Assembly (NCBI GenBank): GCA_041752235.1
Contig: JBGSHM010000029.1
Coordinates: 28,770 to 92,769, forward strand
Origin: SpSt-398 sp041752235
Lineage (GTDB): Bacteria; Bacteroidota; Bacteroidia; Chitinophagales; Chitinophagaceae
DNA: 64,000 bases
Direction of reading: 5' to 3'
Of the stretch, positions 1-8,988 are shown one piece after another. The notes under the pieces are model-generated. The model saw only the letters and a program-made list of their open reading frames with translations, did no database searches and was not told where the DNA came from. Position numbers and translations under genes: made by a program. The stretch's first letter is position 1; every line of letters begins with the position of its first letter.

Positions 1-2310
1 CAGTTTAAACCCACTGTTTTAGGACAAACCTTTACCATTACATTTAATAATGAAGTAGAAAACGCCAGTTTTACGCTTTATGATATCGATCGATCAGCTT
101 CCTTTACTGTGGTAGCTACCAATGCATCCGCGGTACCTCAAAATGTGAATGTGGCGCTTCAGGGAACAACGATCCTGACTGTTGGAGGGATACCTACTGC
201 TCGAACAATCACCGCAGATGCTACTAACATTTCAAGTCCGGATAACCGCGGTACGGCCACGATTTCTGTCGCGGGGCCGGTTAAAACAATAGTCATTACG
301 AATCTATTACTTGGGAGTGACTCCCATTTCTGGATGTCGGATATTGTAGCTTGTGTGACGGGAAGTTTTCCCACACAATTTCAACAGGCTCCCGACAATG
401 AGCCATTTACAGGCCCTGCAGGAAATCAACCCGATTATTTTCTCGTAACTCCCGATAATGATTCGGTATATATGGTAGATCCGGCAACCGGAAATGCCTG
501 GTACCTGTTTCGCGATGCGAGTAAGGATTATGTCAATTCATTGGCCTATGACCCTTATCATAAATACCTGTACTATATCTCCGAAAACGTTTCGGTTGAC
601 GCCAATAACCGCGAGTTGAAACGCTATAACCTTACTACAGGAGCCAGCTCCACCATTGTAGCGAATATTACAACAACCCTTGGCATTCCCACCATGAGAT
701 TTGGTGTGGAATCAGCCGGCGCTGCCTTTTATGATGGGGCTCTTTATCTGGGTGTCGAAGGTGGAAGGACTGATACAGGTAGTGGTACCCAAACCCGCGA
801 AACCTTATTCTGGAGGGTCGAACTGGATGCCTCTCAAAACCCTACCGGGGTAGCCTACCAGGTTTTTGCCAGCGATGCCTATATCAATGGAAGCAATACC
901 TCCATTCACGATTTTGGTGATTTTGTGATCCATAATGGGATCCTCTATGATTTTAATACGGCGAGAAATGGAGGTAACTATGTTCAAAGTAAATACCATC
1001 ATTACAACCTGATGACAGGAAATATGGATGCCTTGTACAATAACCCTACGACAGCCTCCTGGAATGGACAAGGTGCACTGACCTGGGGTGGGGACCTTTA
1101 TTACTTTAGAGGGACTACATCCGGAAATTCCGGAATAGGTTTTTATAATAAAGCGGGAACCAATTCGGCTATCTCAGCCATCACGCCTCAAGACGGAGCC
1201 AACTGGCCCGGTGAAGCAGGTGATGCGAGTGAGAATTTCCGCCCTCGATGCGATTTTGGTGATGCCCCGGCATCCTACGACCCGGTAGCGAATAGCCCTG
1301 CTGTTCATGAACGCTCGGTTAATCTTCGTCTTGGTGCTACCTGGGATAATGAATGGGTTAAGACCGGTGGTGCAGGCGCCACATTGGATGGAGGCGACGA
1401 GGATGGAGTTCCAACAGTTCCGTTACTTGATACAGGGACTTTTAACTTCGCCGTAGATATTGATGTTTTTAACAATACCGGTGCCGATGCTACGCTTGGC
1501 GCCTGGCTTGACTATAACGCAAACGGTGTTTTTGATGTTGGTGAAGGCGTCATACAAACCGTAGGTACCAGTGCCTCCACTCAAACCATTACGCTGGTTT
1601 GGTGGACAATCAATACACCGCTCGCAATTGGGCAAAGCACCTATCTGCGTGTACGCGTTACTTCAGGAACCAATAACATGGATGTAAATCATGCCACCGG
1701 ATATTTCAATACGGGTGAGGTGGAGGATTACCAGGTTATGGTCGCCAGCGTACTGCCGGTTAACCTGAAGTATTTTGATGCCCAGTTGAATGGAAACCAG
1801 GTTAAAACTGAATGGGTGACAAGCAACGAAAGCAACCTCGGTCTGTTTGAAGTGGAAAGAAGCGGCGATGGAAGTATGTGGTCCACCATTGGAACCATTA
1901 CTGCTCTCAATCAAGCCGGTGACCATAACTATACATTTATTGATACCCTTCCTTTAAAAGGGAAATCATACTACCGCCTGCGTATCACACGTAAGGCCGA
2001 TGGCAGCACAGAGAAAGTGAGCCAGGCCAAAGCGGTGACGATCATGAACAAGGCCTCGCTGTCAGTAATGCCCAATCCGGTACGTACCTGGGCCAGGCTG
2101 GATCTCCAATCCACCCAGCAGGGTGCCGGAGAAATAAAAATACTGAACATGCAAGGTGCCGTGGTCTATCAAAAATCATTGGAAATCAAAGAAGGACTCA
2201 ATACCATTCAACTTGATGACCTGAAACGTTTTCAAAGCGGCACGTATATTTTACAAGTAAAAACACCAGATGAATTGTTTAACCGACAAATCATTATACA
2301 AAATGAATGA
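1..2310 (+). CDS. Secreted protein with GEVEDY domain and T9SS sorting domain (5' partial)
   Basis: The frame is open from the first base of the window, so the true start lies upstream and this is the C-terminal 769 residues. A long beta-rich region contains Asn/Gly/Asp-rich repeats. The GEVEDY motif, typical of a domain found in large Bacteroidota surface proteins, is at nt 1714-1731. The stretch from about nt 1750 (LPVNLKYFDAQ) is a fibronectin-like region that also occurs in the next gene. The last 85 residues, with NPVRTWARLDL and a final beta-strand before KTPDELFNRQI, look like a type IX secretion (Por) sorting domain. Inference: it is exported through the type IX system and attached to the cell surface or released. 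The specific function is unknown. The 50-nt gap to the next gene allows co-transcription. Confidence 0.85.
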   Translation, partial: QFKPTVLGQTFTITFNNEVENASFTLYDIDRSASFTVVATNASAVPQNVNVALQGTTILTVGGIPTARTITADATNISSPDNRGTATISVAGPVKTIVITNLLLGSDSHFWMSDIVACVTGSFPTQFQQAPDNEPFTGPAGNQPDYFLVTPDNDSVYMVDPATGNAWYLFRDASKDYVNSLAYDPYHKYLYYISENVSVDANNRELKRYNLTTGASSTIVANITTTLGIPTMRFGVESAGAAFYDGALYLGVEGGRTDTGSGTQTRETLFWRVELDASQNPTGVAYQVFASDAYINGSNTSIHDFGDFVIHNGILYDFNTARNGGNYVQSKYHHYNLMTGNMDALYNNPTTASWNGQGALTWGGDLYYFRGTTSGNSGIGFYNKAGTNSAISAITPQDGANWPGEAGDASENFRPRCDFGDAPASYDPVANSPAVHERSVNLRLGATWDNEWVKTGGAGATLDGGDEDGVPTVPLLDTGTFNFAVDIDVFNNTGADATLGAWLDYNANGVFDVGEGVIQTVGTSASTQTITLVWWTINTPLAIGQSTYLRVRVTSGTNNMDVNHATGYFNTGEVEDYQVMVASVLPVNLKYFDAQLNGNQVKTEWVTSNESNLGLFEVERSGDGSMWSTIGTITALNQAGDHNYTFIDTLPLKGKSYYRLRITRKADGSTEKVSQAKAVTIMNKASLSVMPNPVRTWARLDLQSTQQGAGEIKILNMQGAVVYQKSLEIKEGLNTIQLDDLKRFQSGTYILQVKTPDELFNRQIIIQNE

Positions 2311-2360
2311 TTTTAAGTAATTTGTAATTCAGTTAAATCCAATAAGAAAAACCACTACCG

Positions 2361-5246
2361 ATGAGAAAGAACCATCTCTTAGCAGGGCTCACCATCCTGT
2401 GCCTTTTTGCTATTACATTTTTTATCTACCAAAGCCAAACCAACCGAAATGTCCTTCATTCCGAATCTGAAGAGGAGAGGGAAGAAGGTGCCGAAATTGA
2501 ATTATTTAGCGGCGCTGACCGTCTGTTATTGATGTGGGTTAACGGCAGGGCAGATATGGATGGCTCAAGCCTCACAGGCAAGTACATGCGTGCCTGGCAG
2601 CAGTATCTTCAATTAAAAAATAAGAATGTTGATTATCGCGGTGGCCGTGTAGGCGCGGCTAACTGGACCTCACTGGGGGATGTATCCACCATTGGGGGTC
2701 GTGTGTTAAGCATCGCCGTCGACAAGACCAACAGCAATAACCTTTGGGCTGGTTCTGCCAGCGGAGGTATTTGGAAATCCACCAATGCAGGAAGCAGTTG
2801 GACCAATGTAGAAACAGGATACCCTACGCTTGGTGTGTCTTCCATCATCGTTCACCCAACGGATAACGATACCCTCTTCGCAGGTACCGGTGAGGTTTAC
2901 CGGGTTGATACTTCCAATATTGGCTTCAATGTTTGGAAAGCGCGTGGTACCTATGGTATCGGCATTCTGCGCAGCGTGGATGGCGGTACTACCTGGAACC
3001 AGGTTTTAGTGAGAACATCGGACCTGATGTTTGGCATTCAAATGATGGCCTTTGACCCCACCAATAGTAACCGCATTTACGCTTGTGCCACAGATGGCCT
3101 TTATCGCTCTAATGATGGTGGTACCACCTGGTCAAATATCCTCAGCAAGATCTATGTAACAGATATTGCCATCAACCCTTCCAACCCCGATCAGATCGTG
3201 GTGGGTGTAGGGAACATGGTAAATACAGATAAAGGAATCTATCGCACGACCAACGGAACAGCGGGCAGCCCTACATTTACTAAAATAACAAGCGGTCTAC
3301 CATCCTCCTGGAATGGTTATATCCGTTTGGACAATGTTGGATCCGGAATACTCTACGCACAAGTTGCAGGTACATCCGGTAACGAGTTATTCTTATCCAC
3401 CGATTTTGGTGCCAACTGGAACAGTAAGAACGGATCCGCACACGTTGACTTCCAATATTGGTTTTCGCATGACCTGGACATCAATCCGTCTAATACCAAT
3501 CAGATATTAATGGCAGGGGTTGATTTTTACCGGTATACTTCTACCAACCTTACCACGGGTGGTTCGATCACTACAACGATATCTACGGGAAGCAGCCCTG
3601 TTCACTCCGATATCCATGATATTGAATTTGACCCAAACAATAGCAATACCATTTATGTAGCATGTGACGGGGGTATGTATAAAAGTACAAATGGTGGAAC
3701 CAGCTGGAGTGTGATCAATACTGGTTTACGCGCCACACAATTCTATGCATCTTTCGGTGTACACCCCTCCAATGCCAACCTGATGATCGGTGGATTGCAG
3801 GATAATGGCGTGGTTCGCTATAATGGTACTACCTGGACCACCGTAGTAGGTGGTGATGGCGGACCCTGTGCCTTTGCCCCCAATGGAACTACGGTACTGG
3901 CTTCCAATGATGCGCGACGTGTACGTCGATCCACGACAGGTGTTACAGGAACCTTTTCCCCAGTATTGGCTGCCTGGGCCTTTACAGCCGATGATCGCAC
4001 CGCATTCATGGCGCCGATTGCCATTAGTAAATCTAATGGTAACTACATGTATGTGGCGTCCGACAATATCCATCGGTCAACCAATGGTGGAGATACATGG
4101 AGTAATACTGCTACCAGTTCGACGGCCTATATCGAACAGCAGCGAAAGACCGCCATTACAATAGCAGTATCCCCCACCAATGAGAACAAAATCTATGTAT
4201 CGACTTCCAATATCGCCCAAAATACCACCAATGACTTTTTGTGGGTGAATGGGCAACCCAACGTATTTAAAAGCACAACACCTGCCACCACGCCGTATAC
4301 AAGTGTCAAAGGCACATTGCCCAACCGCTTTGTGAATGACTTTGCCATCAGTGCAGTCAATGATGACAGCGTATATGTTGCCATCGGTGGATTTGGTACC
4401 ACACATATCTACCTGACACCCGACGGCGGTGCTACCTGGCAGGCCCGGGGTACAGGATTACCCGATGTACCTTTCAATGCCGTATTGATCGATCCTACAA
4501 ACCCGAGTGTGATCTACGCCGGTTGTGATTTTGGCGTATATGTAAGTCCCGACCGTGGCGCGACCTGGACAGACTATAACAATGGTTTCTGGGATGCCAC
4601 GCAAATATTCGACCTGCAAGTGGATGCCAATAATAAACTCATTGGTGTTACCCACGGTAAGGGCATTTTCCGGAGTGACCTTTATAGCGGCACCTTGCCT
4701 GTTAATATTACTTCCTTCTCCGGTGTTCACCAGAGCGGTCTGAACAAGCTGACCTGGATCACCGAGAGCGAAAGGAATATCCGCCAGTATGAACTGGAAA
4801 GAAGCCTGAATGGTACCGATTTCACCACCATTGCAACATTGGCCCCGCACAATCAGCAAGGAACTTATACGTATAATCATACAGACGCGGTCAACAGCAA
4901 TACAACCGCTGTTTACTACTACCGTTTGAAATCCGTAGATCTTGATGGCGCACTCACCTATTCGCGTGTGGTGGCCCTTCAGGTGAATGGTAAGAAAACC
5001 TTTAGCGTATTGAGCAATCCTTTTGGTGATCAGGTGAGCATCGGCATGAACCTGGCAGCAGCCTCCTCAGTAACCATGAACCTGTACGACAATAAAGGAA
5101 GCCTGGTCCGCAAACAGGTATTCTCCGGTGCAACCGGTCCCAATACATTTATTTTAGACAATGTGGCTGTATTGCCCAAAGGATCCTATGTGATCGAGGC
5201 CCTTGTCAACCGTCAACGATTTACACAGCAAGTGCTGAAAAAATAA
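2361..5246 (+). CDS. Secreted sialidase-like/BNR-repeat beta-propeller protein with T9SS sorting domain
   Basis: This 961-residue protein starts with a short basic segment and a hydrophobic helix (about residues 7-24) that fits a signal peptide. At least seven Asp-box motifs of the S-x-D-x-G-x-T-W kind are visible (SVDGGTTW, SNDGGTTW, STNGGTSW, STNGGDTW, TPDGGATW, SPDRGATW and a variant STDFGANW). They define a sialidase/VPS10-type beta-propeller over most of the chain. The C-terminal part repeats the LPVNITSF-type domain of the upstream gene and ends in a type IX sorting domain (VLSNPFGDQVSIG...). Asp boxes alone do not prove hydrolase activity; I see no sialidase FRIP motif, so a catalytic role is not claimed. 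It is probably a surface or released binding protein. A strong terminator follows at 5289-5320. Confidence 0.85.
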   Translation: MRKNHLLAGLTILCLFAITFFIYQSQTNRNVLHSESEEEREEGAEIELFSGADRLLLMWVNGRADMDGSSLTGKYMRAWQQYLQLKNKNVDYRGGRVGAANWTSLGDVSTIGGRVLSIAVDKTNSNNLWAGSASGGIWKSTNAGSSWTNVETGYPTLGVSSIIVHPTDNDTLFAGTGEVYRVDTSNIGFNVWKARGTYGIGILRSVDGGTTWNQVLVRTSDLMFGIQMMAFDPTNSNRIYACATDGLYRSNDGGTTWSNILSKIYVTDIAINPSNPDQIVVGVGNMVNTDKGIYRTTNGTAGSPTFTKITSGLPSSWNGYIRLDNVGSGILYAQVAGTSGNELFLSTDFGANWNSKNGSAHVDFQYWFSHDLDINPSNTNQILMAGVDFYRYTSTNLTTGGSITTTISTGSSPVHSDIHDIEFDPNNSNTIYVACDGGMYKSTNGGTSWSVINTGLRATQFYASFGVHPSNANLMIGGLQDNGVVRYNGTTWTTVVGGDGGPCAFAPNGTTVLASNDARRVRRSTTGVTGTFSPVLAAWAFTADDRTAFMAPIAISKSNGNYMYVASDNIHRSTNGGDTWSNTATSSTAYIEQQRKTAITIAVSPTNENKIYVSTSNIAQNTTNDFLWVNGQPNVFKSTTPATTPYTSVKGTLPNRFVNDFAISAVNDDSVYVAIGGFGTTHIYLTPDGGATWQARGTGLPDVPFNAVLIDPTNPSVIYAGCDFGVYVSPDRGATWTDYNNGFWDATQIFDLQVDANNKLIGVTHGKGIFRSDLYSGTLPVNITSFSGVHQSGLNKLTWITESERNIRQYELERSLNGTDFTTIATLAPHNQQGTYTYNHTDAVNSNTTAVYYYRLKSVDLDGALTYSRVVALQVNGKKTFSVLSNPFGDQVSIGMNLAAASSVTMNLYDNKGSLVRKQVFSGATGPNTFILDNVAVLPKGSYVIEALVNRQRFTQQVLKK

Positions 5247-5288
5247 CTCAACTCGGTAGCTGGTTATTACTTGCAGGCTGAGCCTGCC

Positions 5289-5320
5289 GCCCCTCTTCAT
5301 TCTTGTCGAGGGGCTTTTTT
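5289..5320 (+). terminator. Rho-independent terminator after the T9SS cargo genes
   Basis: The arms GCCCCTC (5289-5295) and GAGGGGC (5308-5314) form a 7-bp GC-rich stem with a 12-nt loop and are followed directly by six T (5315-5320). It lies 43 nt after the stop codon of the upstream gene on the same strand. Confidence 0.8.
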
Positions 5321-5334
5321 ATGCCCCCCTCGTG

Positions 5335-5386
5335 CCCTTGCGTCTTTGCGGTAAAACTTAACCGCCAGGACGCCAGGGCGCAAGGG
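5335..5386. repeat. Palindromic TTACCGCC-family element, tail-to-tail form
   Basis: Two copies of a half-unit are arranged with CCCTTGCG at the outer ends and GGTAAAACTTAACC in the middle. The arms are near-perfect reverse complements. This is one of 13 members of the family in the window; see the findings for the comparison. It lies between the terminator and rsmA. Confidence 0.8.
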
Positions 5387-5414
5387 TACGCAAAATCGGG
5401 AGTATCTTCGCAGG

Positions 5415-6170
5415 GTGTATACGCTAAAGAAATCCCTTGGTCAGCACTTTTTGAAAGATGAGAACATCTGTCGAAAGATCGTGCAGGAACTTCGGGAAAG
5501 ACCATTTACCCAATTGCTGGAAGTAGGACCCGGTGGGGGAGCGCTGACCAAATACCTGATCGAGATTCCGGATATTGAATTCAGGGCCGTGGAACTGGAT
5601 CGGGAGAAGGTCGATTTTTTATTAATGACCTATCCATCCCTCAAAGACCGGATCCTGGAAGGAAGTATATTGGAAATACAGGCCCCATTCATCGGAAACT
5701 TTACTGTGGTCGGCAATTTCCCCTATAACATCTCTACCCAGATCCTCTTTCGTATATTGGATTGGAGGGAGCAGGTGGAAGGGGTGATCGGGATGTTTCA
5801 AAAAGAAGTGGCCCTCCGTGTGGCAGCCAAAGAGGGGAGTAAAGTGTATGGCGTAACTAGTGTATTGGTACAGGCTTTTTATAAAGTGGAGTACCTGTTT
5901 GATGTACATGAGAATTGTTTTCAACCTCCACCCAAGGTTAAAAGCGCTGTGATCCGACTTTCCCCACTGGAAAACCCTCCCGAGATGGCCTCCCCGGGTC
6001 GATTGTTTCGGTTGGTGAAAGCAGCCTTTAACCAACGCCGGAAGACCCTGCGCAACGCCACGAAGGATTGTTTTGTCAAGGAAATATTGGACCTCCCGAT
6101 CTTTGATCGGAGGGCTGAACAATTGTCGGTGGCAGAGTTTGCCGAGCTGACCTTTAAAATGAAAGAATAG
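5415..6170 (+). CDS. rsmA: 16S rRNA (A1518/A1519-N6)-dimethyltransferase RsmA/KsgA
   Basis: RsmA dimethylates two adjacent adenines in helix 45 of 16S rRNA with S-adenosylmethionine, a late step of small-subunit assembly. The 251 residues match the usual family length of about 255-270. The N-terminal KKSLGQHFLKD signature, the SAM-binding EVGPGGG (residues 36-42) and the catalytic-loop NFPYNIS (101-107) are all intact. The C-terminal part has the FNQRRKTLRN signature. I use the GTG at 5415 because no ATG lies in frame between the repeat and the LGQHF motif. A near-consensus -7 box TATCTTCG (5403-5410) ends only 4 nt before the GTG, so the message may be leaderless. The following gene starts 1 nt after the stop, so the two are probably one operon. 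Confidence 0.96.
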   Translation: MYTLKKSLGQHFLKDENICRKIVQELRERPFTQLLEVGPGGGALTKYLIEIPDIEFRAVELDREKVDFLLMTYPSLKDRILEGSILEIQAPFIGNFTVVGNFPYNISTQILFRILDWREQVEGVIGMFQKEVALRVAAKEGSKVYGVTSVLVQAFYKVEYLFDVHENCFQPPPKVKSAVIRLSPLENPPEMASPGRLFRLVKAAFNQRRKTLRNATKDCFVKEILDLPIFDRRAEQLSVAEFAELTFKMKE

Positions 6171-6171
6171 G

Positions 6172-7095
6172 ATGAAAAAAGTGATCATCACGGCCCCGGC
6201 GCATGAATACCTGATGACCCGTTTGAAAGAACAGGGCTTTGATCCTCTTTATGTTCCGGATATTGCGTACGAAGCGCTGGAAACCCTGATTCCAGAAGCA
6301 GAAGGGATCGTAGTGACCACACGTGTCCGCATCGATCAACCCCTGTTGGCCAAAGCCACCCGGTTGAAATGGATCGGTCGCCTGGGAAGCGGGATGGAGA
6401 TCATTGATACCGCCTATGCCGAAAGCAGAGGAATTCTTTGTGTCAGTTCCCCGGAAGGAAACCGCCTGGCGGTGGCCGAGCATGTGCTGGGAATGATACT
6501 AAACCTGATGAATAATATCAGTTTATCCCAACAACAGGTTCGCGATGGCCAATGGATTCGCTCCGCCAACCGGGGTACTGAACTGAGTGGCAAAACAGTA
6601 GGCATCATTGGATATGGTAACACCGGGAGTAGTCTCGCGGCATTGCTGGCCACATTTGAGCTGACGGTGTTGGCCTATGACAAATACAAAACGGGTTTTG
6701 CCAAAGGATATATAAAGGAAGCCAGCCTGGAACAGGTGGCAAGGTATGCGGAGGTTATAAGTTTGCATGTGCCCCTTACCGAAGAGACCTACCACATGGC
6801 GAACAATTCCTTTTTCCAATCCCTGAAAAATAAACCCTGGTTCTTTAATGCCGCCCGGGGCAAAGTGGTCGATAATGCCGCCCTGATCCAAGCCCTAAAG
6901 GAAGGTTGGATCGCCGGGGCCGGACTGGATGTATTGGAAAATGAAAAACTAGAGACTTATTCCCCCGAAGAACAGGTACAACTTCACTGGTTGCTACACC
7001 ACCCCCAGGTACTCGTTACCCCCCATATTGCGGGATATTCCAACGAGGCTTTCTATAAAATGGCCAGGGTACTACTCGAAAAATTAAATCTTTGA
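6172..7095 (+). CDS. D-2-hydroxyacid dehydrogenase, NAD(P)-dependent
   Basis: A 307-residue member of the D-isomer-specific 2-hydroxyacid dehydrogenase family, which oxidises 2-hydroxyacids (for example 3-phosphoglycerate, D-lactate or glycerate) or reduces the matching 2-oxoacids. The Rossmann motif GYGNTG is at residues 147-152. The catalytic triad is visible as Arg229 in NAARGK, Glu256 in DVLENE and His285 in TPHIAGY. It lacks the C-terminal ACT domain of long-form SerA. In Bacteroidota such a short form can serve as phosphoglycerate dehydrogenase or as a hydroxypyruvate reductase, so the substrate cannot be fixed from sequence alone. It begins 1 nt after rsmA and is likely co-transcribed with it. 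The neighbourhood (rsmA, greA) gives no metabolic clue. Confidence 0.9.
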   Translation: MKKVIITAPAHEYLMTRLKEQGFDPLYVPDIAYEALETLIPEAEGIVVTTRVRIDQPLLAKATRLKWIGRLGSGMEIIDTAYAESRGILCVSSPEGNRLAVAEHVLGMILNLMNNISLSQQQVRDGQWIRSANRGTELSGKTVGIIGYGNTGSSLAALLATFELTVLAYDKYKTGFAKGYIKEASLEQVARYAEVISLHVPLTEETYHMANNSFFQSLKNKPWFFNAARGKVVDNAALIQALKEGWIAGAGLDVLENEKLETYSPEEQVQLHWLLHHPQVLVTPHIAGYSNEAFYKMARVLLEKLNL

Positions 7096-7172
7096 TCAGC
7101 GTTTCGTTAATTAGGATTTCCTTATGACCCGATGCGATTTTTCGCTATTAATTTAGCCTAAATACATCTGCT

Positions 7173-7616
7173 ATGAAAAGAAATCTACTCCTCTTACTTC
7201 TTTTCTCAACACTATTTATTTCCTGCCGCAGGCAGGTCGAAGACCGCATTTTTGGCCAGTGGAAACTGGACCAATCTTTTCGTCGTGATTTCCTGGACCG
7301 GGACTATTTTACCACCGGGTATGAAGCTGGCGTTTTCACCTTTAATGAAAGCGGCACCGCCAGCTATACCAGCGCGACCGATACCCTGACGGGATATTGG
7401 GAAGCTGATTTTTATAACCGCGGTTATTATGACGGGAATGGAAACTGGCAAAACTCGCGGCAGAAATACCTGCGGATCTACCTGGTCAATTTTCAGGCAA
7501 ATCAGTTCTTTAACCTGAACCTGGATGAATTTAATTTCCGAAATAACTGGAACTGTATTCGGGGTACACAGTATTCATATGGGAGGGATAGGATATATGA
7601 ATTTGTAAGACTTTGA
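7173..7616 (+). CDS. Small lipoprotein of unknown function (lipocalin-like)
   Basis: The 147-residue product starts with MKRNLLLLLLFSTLFISC, a lipoprotein signal with Cys18 as the probable acylation site. The mature part has the pattern of a small lipocalin-like beta-barrel (GQWKLDQSF, then TFNESGTASYTS and GYWEADF), common in Bacteroidota lipoproteins. It is rich in Tyr, Asn and Arg. No catalytic motif is seen and I do not recognise a named family. It is separated from the dehydrogenase by 77 nt with no obvious terminator, and is followed by a palindromic element. Function unknown; outer-membrane or periplasmic location is inferred. Confidence 0.75.
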   Translation: MKRNLLLLLLFSTLFISCRRQVEDRIFGQWKLDQSFRRDFLDRDYFTTGYEAGVFTFNESGTASYTSATDTLTGYWEADFYNRGYYDGNGNWQNSRQKYLRIYLVNFQANQFFNLNLDEFNFRNNWNCIRGTQYSYGRDRIYEFVRL

Positions 7617-7629
7617 TAATGAGGGTTAA

Positions 7630-7709
7630 TTACCGCAAAGACGCCATGGTACCAGGAAGCGCAAGGATTAATATGGCGAACTCTTGCGGCATGGCGCCAT
7701 GGCGGTAAA
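7630..7709. repeat. Palindromic TTACCGCC-family element, head-to-head form
   Basis: The outer ends are TTACCGCAAAGACGCC and GGCGCCATGGCGGTAAA, which pair with each other; the centre holds diverged GCAAGG words. It sits between the lipoprotein gene and the greA promoter. Confidence 0.75.
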
Positions 7710-7741
7710 CCCACCCCAATCTCCATTATTCCCGAAAATTC

Positions 7742-7749
7742 TATATTTG
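7742..7749 (+). promoter_or_regulatory. -7 promoter element of greA
   Basis: TATATTTG matches the Bacteroidota -7 consensus TAnnTTTG exactly. The expected transcription start is about nt 7754-7757. No clear -33 TTTG is visible at the usual spacing. It is the only match between the upstream gene and the greA start. Confidence 0.6.
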
Positions 7750-7758
7750 CAATTATAG

Positions 7759-7795
7759 CAACGCTTCAGACCCTCTGAGGCGTTGTTATTTTTTT
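7759..7795 (+). terminator. Intrinsic terminator/attenuator in the greA leader
   Basis: CAACGCTTCAG (7759-7769) pairs with CTGAGGCGTTG (7775-7785), an 11-bp stem with one G-U pair and a 5-nt loop. It is followed by TTATTTTTTT (7786-7795). It begins a few bases after the predicted transcription start, so it would stop greA transcripts at about 40 nt unless read through. It could alternatively end upstream transcripts. Confidence 0.7.
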
Positions 7796-7818
7796 CTGTT
7801 TAATAAAAACCTTGAACC

Positions 7819-8292
7819 ATGAGTGGGTTGAATTATGTAACCAAGGATACCTTTGAGCAAATGAAATTGGACCTTCAGCGGATGAAGGCGGTTGACCGCC
7901 CTGCTGCCTCCAGAGCCATTGCCGAAGCAAAGGAAAAGGGTGATTTGAAGGAAAATGCTGAGTATGATGCGGCCAAAGAAGCCCAGGGATTGCTCGAAGC
8001 CAAGATCGCCCAAATGGAAGGCGTGATGGCCAATACCCGTATCCTTGACGAAAGCACCATTGATACCAGTAAGGTCTCGATCCTGACCAAAGTAGGACTG
8101 ACCAATCTGAATACAAAAAAAACAGTGACCTATCAGATCGTTTCTGAAAATGAGGCCGATTTGAAACTGGGAAAGATTTCCGTTACCTCCCCCATTGGCA
8201 AAGGACTGTTGGGAAAAAAAGTTGGCGATGTAGCCGAAGTGCAGGCTCCTGCCGGGACGATCAAGTTTAAGGTGGAGAATATTTCGGTGTAG
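7819..8292 (+). CDS. greA: Transcription elongation factor GreA
   Basis: GreA inserts its N-terminal coiled coil into the RNA polymerase secondary channel and stimulates cleavage of backtracked RNA. The 157-residue length is standard. The coiled coil spans about residues 8-75; the tip GDLKENAEYDAAKEAQ (41-56) holds the conserved acidic pair Asp42 and Glu45 that coordinates the catalytic magnesium. The C-terminal FKBP-like domain contains the typical SPIGKGLLGKKVGD (residues 120-133). The ATG at 7819 gives the normal N-terminus. The leader carries a promoter followed at once by a terminator hairpin (7759-7795), suggesting attenuation or feedback by GreA. Downstream lies a 7-nt tandem repeat region. 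Confidence 0.96.
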   Translation: MSGLNYVTKDTFEQMKLDLQRMKAVDRPAASRAIAEAKEKGDLKENAEYDAAKEAQGLLEAKIAQMEGVMANTRILDESTIDTSKVSILTKVGLTNLNTKKTVTYQIVSENEADLKLGKISVTSPIGKGLLGKKVGDVAEVQAPAGTIKFKVENISV

Positions 8293-8302
8293 GCGTGAGA
8301 CG

Positions 8303-8407
8303 TGAATGGTGATTGGTGAATGGTGAATGGTGAATGGTGAATGGTGAATGGTGAATGGTGAATGGTGAATGGTGAATGGTGAATGGTGAATGGTGAATGG
8401 TGAATGG
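8303..8407 (+). repeat. Tandem array of 7-nt unit TGAATGG, about 15 copies
   Basis: The unit TGAATGG is repeated without spacers; the second copy is TGATTGG and the rest are nearly identical. It is preceded by GTGAGACG, a word shared with elements at 19376, 27564 and the window end. It faces the CACTATT array at 8449-8574, so the two form a very large imperfect inverted repeat. The 296 nt between greA and the HIT gene hold these arrays and one promoter box. Confidence 0.95.
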
Positions 8408-8413
8408 TGAATA

Positions 8414-8421
8414 TATATTTG
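8414..8421 (+). promoter_or_regulatory. -7 promoter element of the HIT gene between two repeat arrays
   Basis: TATATTTG matches TAnnTTTG exactly and lies in the roughly 40-nt spacer between the opposed arrays. If used, the transcript leader would carry the whole CACTATT array before the HIT start codon. Confidence 0.45.
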
Positions 8422-8446
8422 GCGACGTAAGTTATAGGATTTATTT

Positions 8447-8574
<128 letters not shown>

Positions 8575-8588
8575 CACATAATAATTCC

Positions 8589-8978
8589 ATGACCCTCTTT
8601 TCCAAAATAATCGCCGGCCAAATCCCCTCCTACAAAATTGCGGAGAATGATAAGTTCTTTGCGTTTCTGGATATTTTTCCATTGCGGGAAGGACATGTAC
8701 TGGTGGTACCTAAAGTGGAGACAGATAAATTTTTTGATCTGGAGAAAGACTATTTACAAGAGATTCTTGTTTTTGCTCAGCCTATTGTAAAGGCCATGGA
8801 GAAGGCTTTCGATTGCAACAGGGTGGGCATCTCTGTTATCGGCTTGGAAGTGCCGCATGCGCACTTGCATCTTATTCCGATCAATTCTGCCAATGACCTC
8901 AATTTTTTACAGGAGAAAATAAAGATGACACCGGAAGAACTCTCCACTGTCCGTGACCGAATCCTCGCCCAGCTCTAA
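8589..8978 (+). CDS. HIT family protein (histidine triad hydrolase)
   Basis: HIT proteins hydrolyse nucleoside phosphoramidates or dinucleoside polyphosphates. The 129-residue product has the N-terminal MTLFSKIIAGQIPSYKI pattern of the Hint branch. HVLVVPK is at 36-42 and the active-site triad HAHLHLIPI starts at residue 90. I chose the ATG at 8589 because it gives the normal Hint N-terminus. An in-frame ATG at 8397 would add 64 residues encoded by the 7-nt repeat, which is almost certainly not translated as part of the enzyme. The gene converges with ruvC, and a palindromic element fills the gap. The exact substrate is not predictable. Confidence 0.93.
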   Translation: MTLFSKIIAGQIPSYKIAENDKFFAFLDIFPLREGHVLVVPKVETDKFFDLEKDYLQEILVFAQPIVKAMEKAFDCNRVGISVIGLEVPHAHLHLIPINSANDLNFLQEKIKMTPEELSTVRDRILAQL

Positions 8979-8988
8979 TTTCTCCGTG

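Noticed and set aside
3726..4406. Long antisense open frames within the BNR-repeat gene
   Set aside because: They mirror the codon pattern of a repetitive gene and have no recognisable domain, start context or promoter.
2361..5246. Active sialidase
   Set aside because: Asp boxes are present, but the FRIP motif and catalytic Arg/Tyr/Glu set are not evident, so only a propeller fold is claimed.
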